Below, piece after piece: positions 6,241 through 10,599 of a stretch of 10,599 nt of DNA. Numbering within the stretch: position 1 is the first letter of the stretch; each line of letters starts with the position of its first letter. The notes below the pieces were generated by a model. The model ran no database searches and was not told the DNA's origin. It saw nothing but the letters and a program-made list of their open reading frames with translations. The position numbers and the translations under genes are program-made. Origin of the DNA: Bacteriovoracaceae bacterium UBA3083 (lineage in GTDB: Bacteria; Bdellovibrionota; Bacteriovoracia; Bacteriovoracales; Bacteriovoracaceae); the NCBI GenBank assembly GCA_002366565.1, contig DFBJ01000001.1, forward strand, positions 699 to 11,297, given 5' to 3'.

Positions 6241-6858
6241 ATGAAAAGAATTTTCGCAGTACTACTTATACTTTTAACATCCAACTCATTCGCTACTAAT
6301 ATTGTTAAAGTTTTTGATGGAACAAGTGCAACTTGTGAAAGACAGGCTGATATCTGGGACTTTCGTTTTCAAGTACATTTAGTAACGTCAGTAAAATCTC
6401 AAATTGACGGAGATGACATTAATATTGAAGTTAAATCAGAAATGCTCTCATGCCAAAAAAATACAGATGGATACAACTTTGTTAAGAAAAACTTATTTGA
6501 TAATTTTAGCTACAATATAGTTTCTGGGTTAGACCAGAATCAAGAACCAATTCTAGATAAGGTAACTGTTTCTACAATCGCAGCAAAATTGATTATGTTC
6601 AAAGATTCTAATTATGAACTTGTATCATCTACAAATATAAATCCATCAACGACTCCAGTTAACAATATTAGCGTAACTCTTCCACTTTCTAACTTATTAT
6701 CTAAAGAAGAGTTAGTTAAATACAATAACGGTGAAGTAATACTTAAAGAGTTAGACCTATTTCTTAAAAGAGAATTTAATCTTGATTCTTCAGACTCAAC
6801 AATTAAATATAGCCAGTCTTATGGTTCTCACAGAACGACTCTAAGTATTTCGAAGTAA
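6241..6858 (+). CDS. exported protein of unknown function
   Basis: I do not recognise the family. The ATG at 6241 is chosen over the in-frame ATG at 6202 because AGGAG lies 8 bases upstream and the protein then starts with a classic signal peptide (MKRIFAVLLILLTSNSFA, cleavage near residue 18). The 205-residue product is therefore probably periplasmic or outer-surface. The mature part is polar and looks rich in beta strands. It has two cysteines (about residues 32 and 62), which could form one disulfide, and a serine/threonine-rich C terminus. No lipobox, further membrane segment or catalytic motif is visible. The gene follows lpxC by 117 bp on the same strand, with a hairpin between, so it may be separately transcribed; no clear promoter is seen in the AT-rich gap. 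Its last 18 bases overlap the 3' end of ruvB on the opposite strand. Confidence 0.7.
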   Translation: MKRIFAVLLILLTSNSFATNIVKVFDGTSATCERQADIWDFRFQVHLVTSVKSQIDGDDINIEVKSEMLSCQKNTDGYNFVKKNLFDNFSYNIVSGLDQNQEPILDKVTVSTIAAKLIMFKDSNYELVSSTNINPSTTPVNNISVTLPLSNLLSKEELVKYNNGEVILKELDLFLKREFNLDSSDSTIKYSQSYGSHRTTLSISK

Positions 6859-7836
6859 GTGTTTCTTAGTTTTTTCTGAGATTTCACGACCTCTTGGGGT
6901 TCTAATTAGGAACCCCTCTTTAAGAAGAAAAGGCTCATAAACATCTTCAATAGTGGATCTATCTTCTGACAATGTTGCGCAAAGAGCTTCTATCCCTACT
7001 GGACCACCACTGTAATAATCATGAATAACCTCTAAGATTTTTCGATCCATTCTGTCTAATCCAAATTCATCGATCTCCATTAGATCTAATGCCTGGGCAA
7101 CAGCCTTTTCACAAATTGTGCTCTTTCTATCTACTATTGAAAAATCTCTCACTCTTCGAAGAATTCTATTTGCAATTCTTGGAGTGCCTCTAGAGCATCT
7201 TGCGATATGATTCTTAGCTTCGCCCTCTAGTCCAATATTTAATTTCTTTGAGTTATTCTCAACAATAGTAGCAAGGTCTTGATGTTCATAAAAATCGAAG
7301 TGTAAGTGGGCCATAAACCGGTCTCTAAGAGGACTAGAGAGAAGACCTGAACGAGTAGTTGCTCCTATAAGAGTAAATGGAGATATAGCGATCTCCATTG
7401 TCCTTGCTGATGCTCCATCTCCAATAAGAATATCCAACCTATAATCTTCCATTGCAGAGTAGAGAATTTCCTCTACAGCAATATTCATTCTATGTATTTC
7501 ATCTATAAAAAGAACATCTCCATCCTCTAAATTTGTAAGGATTGCTGCAAGATCTCCCTTCTTCTCAATTGCTGGACCAGAAATTACATGTAAGTGTGAG
7601 TCTAGAGCATTTGCGATAATCATTGCGAGAGAAGTTTTACCAAGGCCAGGAGGTCCAGATAAGAGAACATGATCCATTGCCTGTTTTCTAATTTTTGCAG
7701 ATTCGACCATCACTTCAATATTTTGGACAACTTTTCTCTGCCCAATATACTCTGAAAAATTTTGAGGTCTTAGAAAGACTTCCTGTCTCTTCTCTTCACT
7801 ATTTGTACTTGTTTCTAATACTCTCTCATCACTCAT
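6841..7836 (-). CDS. ruvB: Holliday junction branch-migration ATPase RuvB
   Basis: RuvB is the hexameric AAA+ motor that drives branch migration of Holliday junctions together with RuvA. The 331-residue protein has the family architecture: a lead-in LRPQNFSEYIGQ (22-32), Walker A GPPGLGKT (61-68), Walker B LFIDEIH (109-115), sensor 1 GATTRSG (158-164), arginine finger region PLRDRF (169-174), sensor 2 near GTPRIANRILRRVRDF (217-232), and the C-terminal winged helix ending in the family signature TPRGRE. Length is normal (E. coli 336). It starts 2 bp after the ruvA stop, so it is the last gene of the ruv operon. Its 3' end overlaps the convergent exported-protein gene by 18 bp, leaving no room for a separate terminator. 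Confidence 0.98.
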   Translation of the reverse strand: MSDERVLETSTNSEEKRQEVFLRPQNFSEYIGQRKVVQNIEVMVESAKIRKQAMDHVLLSGPPGLGKTSLAMIIANALDSHLHVISGPAIEKKGDLAAILTNLEDGDVLFIDEIHRMNIAVEEILYSAMEDYRLDILIGDGASARTMEIAISPFTLIGATTRSGLLSSPLRDRFMAHLHFDFYEHQDLATIVENNSKKLNIGLEGEAKNHIARCSRGTPRIANRILRRVRDFSIVDRKSTICEKAVAQALDLMEIDEFGLDRMDRKILEVIHDYYSGGPVGIEALCATLSEDRSTIEDVYEPFLLKEGFLIRTPRGREISEKTKKHLLRNT

Positions 7837-7838
7837 AC

Positions 7839-8489
7839 TTAAACTTCTTTCAACACAAGATGAACTAATTGTTCAGGTTTAGATATTTCATTTGTTGCTA
7901 GAATTTTTTGAGCAAGAGGTATAATTTTTTCCTCTTTAAACCCTAGTTCTTTGCAGGCCATTATAGCATCTTTAATTATTAAGTCCTGGTTAACAAAGCT
8001 TGTTCCAACTTCTATTTCTTCTACCTCTTCGCTTATAGAAGCTAGAGATATACCTGGAACATCTTGGACTCCCATAGTCTTATTTGAGTACATTTTAATT
8101 TTCGAAATTTTATTTTGTAAATCCAGTACCATTTGTGCTGCGGCCTTATTTCCTATTCCAGGAGCTTTCGTTAATGTTTTTTTATCATCAAATAAAATAG
8201 AGTTTATAATTTGATCAACGCCTACAGCTCCAACCAAACTAAATGCTGATTTAGGACCTACACCTTTAACGCTAGTAAGGAGTTCGAACATCTTTTTTTC
8301 TCTTATCGTTTTGAAGCCATAAAGTTCTTCACTGGCTTCACGTATAACGTGAGAAATAAAAACAGAAGTCCCCTTCCCCTCAGGCAGGACTTGATTTATA
8401 TATACTTGATATCCAATTCCGGAGTTTGTAAGAACAACAGCTTCTGTACCGTCACTAAAAATTACTTCACCTTGTAAATGTCCGATCAT
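7839..8489 (-). CDS. ruvA: Holliday junction DNA-binding protein RuvA
   Basis: RuvA binds the four-way junction as a tetramer and loads RuvB. Three domains can be placed in the 216-residue protein: an OB fold (about 1-64, MIGHLQGEVI... to ELYGF), a double helix-hairpin-helix domain (VKGVGPKSA at 74-82 and TKAPGIGNKAAAQ at 107-119), and a C-terminal three-helix domain that contacts RuvB (about 168-216, DAIMACKELGF...). The acidic flexible linker between the last two (about 135-167, with EEVEEIE) is somewhat long, making the protein slightly larger than E. coli RuvA (203). It begins 3 bp after the ruvC stop and ends 2 bp before ruvB. Confidence 0.97.
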   Translation of the reverse strand: MIGHLQGEVIFSDGTEAVVLTNSGIGYQVYINQVLPEGKGTSVFISHVIREASEELYGFKTIREKKMFELLTSVKGVGPKSAFSLVGAVGVDQIINSILFDDKKTLTKAPGIGNKAAAQMVLDLQNKISKIKMYSNKTMGVQDVPGISLASISEEVEEIEVGTSFVNQDLIIKDAIMACKELGFKEEKIIPLAQKILATNEISKPEQLVHLVLKEV

Positions 8490-8492
8490 TTC

Positions 8493-9035
8493 TTATACCC
8501 TATCTTTAAAGACACTTTTTAAGCTTCTTGAACTAGATTTCGTTGTCTTTTTTCCAATTGTAGTTTTACCTGCATTTAAAGCATGACAAAGAGCTATTGC
8601 GAGAGCATCCGACTCATCACTTGTAGCAAATTCAATCTTACCAAATATCATTTTCATTGTTTTTTCAATTGCTGATTTATCAGCGTGCCCATAGCCACTC
8701 ACCGAAGACTTTATCAAGTTTGGTGAGTATTCAAATACTTTTCCTGTATGAGTTGGAACAATCGCAGCTAACATAGCTCCACGAGCCTGAGCTAACTTAG
8801 CTAGAGAAGTAACACTTTTTACGTAGATTAAAGATTCTACTGATACTTCATCTGGTGAATATTTTTGCATTAATTCTTCAATAGAGCTGTGAATAACCCC
8901 AAGGCGATCTATAAAATTGTTAATTTTGTCATACCTTAATGTTCCAGAGGCAAGATATATTGTTTTTCTTCCCTTCTTTTCTATTAAGGCCCAGCCAGCT
9001 TTTCTTGAGCCTGGATCTATACCAAGAATTTTCAT
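8493..9035 (-). CDS. ruvC: Holliday junction resolvase RuvC
   Basis: RuvC is the dimeric, metal-dependent endonuclease that cuts Holliday junctions symmetrically. The four catalytic acidic residues of the RNase H-like fold are present. Numbering from the chosen start, they are D7 in ILGIDPGSRKAGW, E67 in VSVESL, and D140 and D143 in SDESDALAIA. The start is uncertain. ATG at 9035 puts the first strand at the usual distance from the N terminus (180 residues, E. coli 173), but the nearest AGGA (9055-9052) is 16 bases away. An in-frame ATG at 9050 adds five residues, but the AGGA is then only one base away. Neither has a good ribosome-binding site. The basic, serine/lysine-rich C-terminal tail (about 157-180) is longer than usual. 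The small membrane protein gene ends 40 bp upstream. Confidence 0.95.
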   Translation of the reverse strand: MKILGIDPGSRKAGWALIEKKGRKTIYLASGTLRYDKINNFIDRLGVIHSSIEELMQKYSPDEVSVESLIYVKSVTSLAKLAQARGAMLAAIVPTHTGKVFEYSPNLIKSSVSGYGHADKSAIEKTMKMIFGKIEFATSDESDALAIALCHALNAGKTTIGKKTTKSSSRSLKSVFKDRV

Positions 9036-9075
9036 AATTCTATAGTACATGTCCTATTGAACGATCGTCTAGGAC

Positions 9076-9249
9076 CTATCCTTGACCTTTGCTCTTTAGC
9101 ATACTTCCAAAATAGAATGCTGCAGAACCACCAACAAGCTGTACAAGTTCAATCTGACCATAGTCACCTTTATTCATACCTGCAAAAAGACATAGACCCA
9201 CCGAAGCAAATCCGATTAACTGAAGACCAAGTCCCAAATAAAATAGCAA
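9076..9249 (-). CDS. small membrane protein (57 residues, TTG start) at the head of the ruv operon
   Basis: I do not recognise the family. The open frame on the minus strand starts at TTG (9249-9247), placed 6 bases after a strong ribosome-binding site (AAAGGGAG). An in-frame stop (TAA) just before that site rules out any longer version. The product is mostly hydrophobic: a first membrane segment of about residues 2-24 (FYLGLGLQLIGF...), a short polar loop (NKGDYGQ, 26-32), a second, weaker segment of about 33-52, and a basic tail ending KSKGQG. This is a hairpin-type inner-membrane protein. A near-consensus promoter lies just upstream, so this would be the first gene of the ruvC-ruvA-ruvB transcript. 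The layout loosely recalls small AtpZ-like proteins, but I cannot claim homology. The promoter, ribosome-binding site, hydrophobic pattern and same-strand operon position together support a real gene. Confidence 0.68.
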   Translation of the reverse strand: MLFYLGLGLQLIGFASVGLCLFAGMNKGDYGQIELVQLVGGSAAFYFGSMLKSKGQG

Positions 9250-9280
9250 GAGCGACTCCCTTTATTGGTTTAAAAGGCGT

Positions 9281-9309
9281 ACTATAGAGGGTATAAATAG
9301 AAATATCAA
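9281..9309 (-). promoter_or_regulatory. sigma70-type promoter of the ruv operon
   Basis: On the minus strand TTGATA (9309-9304, 5 of 6) and TATAGT (9286-9281, 5 of 6) are separated by exactly 17 bp. Transcription would start near 9274, about 25 bases before the TTG start of the small membrane protein. No LexA-type SOS box is evident at this promoter, so ruv expression may not be SOS-controlled in the E. coli manner. Confidence 0.75.
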
Positions 9310-9376
9310 AATAAACGTTTCTAAGATTAGTTGTCTTATTAAAAACATATACTTAGATACTCGCAAGGATTTATAA

Positions 9377-10249
9377 ATGGCACCTCAAAGCGCTATCATT
9401 TTAAAGTCTTCACCAATTGTTAAAGAATCACTTGAGCAGTTGGCCCAAAAAAGTAAATCTCTTAAGCAGCAAGGGATTGTACCTACTATGAAGGTTATTC
9501 TTGTTGGAGATAATCCAGCTAGTATAATCTACACAAGAAATAAAAAACGTTTTATGGAAAAGTTTGGAGCAGAGTGCGAAATAATAAAGCTTTCATCTGA
9601 CCTTACAGAAACAGACTTTTTGAATAAAGTTAAAAGTATTGTTGAAGACGGTAATAATCATGGTTGTTTTGTTCAACTACCTCTCCCAAAGCACCTTGAG
9701 CATATTGATGTCGGGGAGCTTATAAATCCTTTGAAAGATGTTGATGGGTTTAACAAAGCAAATATTATGAATTTGTACAAAGGCGAGAAAGGGGAAAATG
9801 CTCTCATCCCATGTACACCTAAAGGTATTATAACTCTTTGTGACTATTACAATATTGAACTTAGCTCAAAGAAAGTAGTAGTGATTGGTAGAAGTCTAAT
9901 TGTTGGAAAGCCTATGAGTATGCTTCTTACAAATCACAATGCAACGGTTACCCTATGTCACTCTAAAACAATTAATATTGAAGAACACACAAAGTCAGCA
10001 GATATTATAATCACAGCAATAGGCTCGCCTAAATTTCTAAACCAATCTCATCTTAGTGATTCCAAGAAACAATATATTATCGATGTAGGAATAAACTATG
10101 ATGAAAATGGAAAACTATGCGGCGATGTCGACTTTCATAATGTAATAGATCATGTAGCCGGAATTACACCGGTTCCAGGTGGAATAGGACCAATGACAAT
10201 ACTATCCTTGGCCCAAAACCTTTTACAAGCTGCTGAAAACCGCTTATAA
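9377..10249 (+). CDS. folD: bifunctional methylenetetrahydrofolate dehydrogenase / cyclohydrolase
   Basis: FolD converts 5,10-methylene-THF to 5,10-methenyl-THF with NADP and then hydrolyses it to 10-formyl-THF in the cytoplasm, feeding purine and formyl-Met-tRNA synthesis. The 290-residue length is typical. Visible motifs are the catalytic region YTRNKKRFMEKFG (52-64, with Y52 and K56), GCFVQLPLP (96-104, Q100), NPLKDVDGF (117-125, D123), PCTPKG (145-150), the Rossmann segment VVVIGRSLIVGKP (167-179), VTLCHS (191-196), ADIIITAIG (208-216), CGDVDF (248-253) and the C-terminal signature TPVPGGIGPMT (264-274). The ATG has AAGGA about 7 bases upstream. It diverges from the ruv operon and is followed after 44 bp by gcvT on the same strand. 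I see no convincing promoter of its own. Confidence 0.98.
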   Translation: MAPQSAIILKSSPIVKESLEQLAQKSKSLKQQGIVPTMKVILVGDNPASIIYTRNKKRFMEKFGAECEIIKLSSDLTETDFLNKVKSIVEDGNNHGCFVQLPLPKHLEHIDVGELINPLKDVDGFNKANIMNLYKGEKGENALIPCTPKGIITLCDYYNIELSSKKVVVIGRSLIVGKPMSMLLTNHNATVTLCHSKTINIEEHTKSADIIITAIGSPKFLNQSHLSDSKKQYIIDVGINYDENGKLCGDVDFHNVIDHVAGITPVPGGIGPMTILSLAQNLLQAAENRL

Positions 10250-10293
10250 GTTTAGCAATTTTAGTAATATTTCATTTATAAAAAGGAGGCGAT

Positions 10294-10599
10294 ATGAGCC
10301 TTTTAAAAACATCTTTACATCAATATCATCTTGATCTCGGCGCAAAAATGGCGGCCTTTGCAGGATTTGATATGCCTCTTCAATACTCTTCAGTAAAAGA
10401 AGAGTCACTTGCAGTTAGAAACTCTCTTGGCGTTTTTGACGTTTCTCACATGGGTGAGTTTTTTGTAACAGGTCCAGATGCAATTAGCTTTGTGGACTAT
10501 TTAATTACAAATGATTTTGCTGGTGCAGAGATGGAAAAAGCTGTTTATTCTCCACTCTGTAGAGAAAATGGAACAGTTATTGATGACCTTATCGCTTAT
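10294..10599 (+). CDS. gcvT: aminomethyltransferase (glycine cleavage T protein), N-terminal part
   Basis: GcvT transfers the aminomethyl carbon from lipoylated H protein to tetrahydrofolate, releasing ammonia and making 5,10-methylene-THF. Only the first 102 codons lie in the window; the frame is open to the edge. Recognisable parts are the N-terminal LHQYHLDLGAKMAAFAGFDMPLQY (about 8-31), the VRNSLGVFDVSHMGE segment (41-55), and VTGPDA followed by a region ending NGTVIDDLIAY, all in the order found in the folate-binding domain of GcvT. The ATG follows a perfect AGGAGG (10284-10289) with a 4-base spacer, so translation should be efficient. It lies 44 bp after folD without a terminator, suggesting a folate one-carbon operon that may continue with gcvH and gcvP. 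I saw no glycine riboswitch in the 44-bp gap. Confidence 0.95.
   Translation, partial: MSLLKTSLHQYHLDLGAKMAAFAGFDMPLQYSSVKEESLAVRNSLGVFDVSHMGEFFVTGPDAISFVDYLITNDFAGAEMEKAVYSPLCRENGTVIDDLIAY

Noticed and set aside
7951..8214. 87-codon plus-strand open frame inside ruvA
   Set aside because: Antisense shadow of the RuvA helix-hairpin-helix and linker region.
9057..9287. 76-codon open frame on the plus strand between ruvC and folD
   Set aside because: It lies wholly opposite the small membrane protein gene and its upstream region. It has no ribosome-binding site, and its translation has no structured hydrophobic pattern, whereas the minus-strand frame has promoter, ribosome-binding site and membrane segments.

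Overview
The window is AT-rich DNA from a Gram-negative bacterium. Gram-negative identity follows from lpxC, the lipid A deacetylase, and from several exported proteins with cleavable signal peptides. The low GC content, frequent GTG/TTG starts and a secreted lysozyme-like protein would fit a predatory Bacteriovorax/Halobacteriovorax-type member of Bdellovibrionota. That placement is an inference from style and content, not from a diagnostic marker.

Left part (1-4921, all minus strand): a translation block. Reading in the direction of transcription, the order is a probable MenI-type hotdog thioesterase, proS (prolyl-tRNA synthetase), rlmB (23S rRNA 2'-O-methyltransferase, overlapping proS by 4 bp), and then a strong promoter with phased A-tracts driving tRNA-Thr(UGU), tRNA-Tyr(GUA) and tRNA-Gly(UCC). 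A hairpin terminator follows. A two-gene cassette of secreted proteins comes next: a small four-cysteine protein and a lysozyme/transglycosylase-like enzyme. The last feature is a partial tRNA-Thr(GGU) at the window edge. The tRNA order Thr(UGU)-Tyr-Gly(UCC)-Thr(GGU) is that of the classic thrU-tyrU-glyT-thrT-tufB operon, so EF-Tu is expected just outside the window. Here the operon appears split by the secreted-protein cassette.

Middle (4922-6858, plus strand): an intergenic region with a good sigma70-type promoter, lpxC, a terminator-like hairpin over its stop codon, and an unrecognised exported protein of 205 residues. The 3' end of that last gene overlaps ruvB tail to tail.

Right part: a minus-strand operon (9309-6841) with a strong promoter, a 57-residue membrane protein starting at TTG, then ruvC, ruvA and ruvB, the complete Holliday-junction resolution machinery. 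Diverging from it on the plus strand are folD and the start of gcvT, which share the 5,10-methylene-tetrahydrofolate pool: GcvT makes it from glycine cleavage and FolD oxidises it.

Most genes are housekeeping. The less ordinary features are the split tRNA operon with its secreted-protein cassette, the phased A-tract promoter, the small membrane protein heading the ruv operon, and two exported proteins of unknown function.
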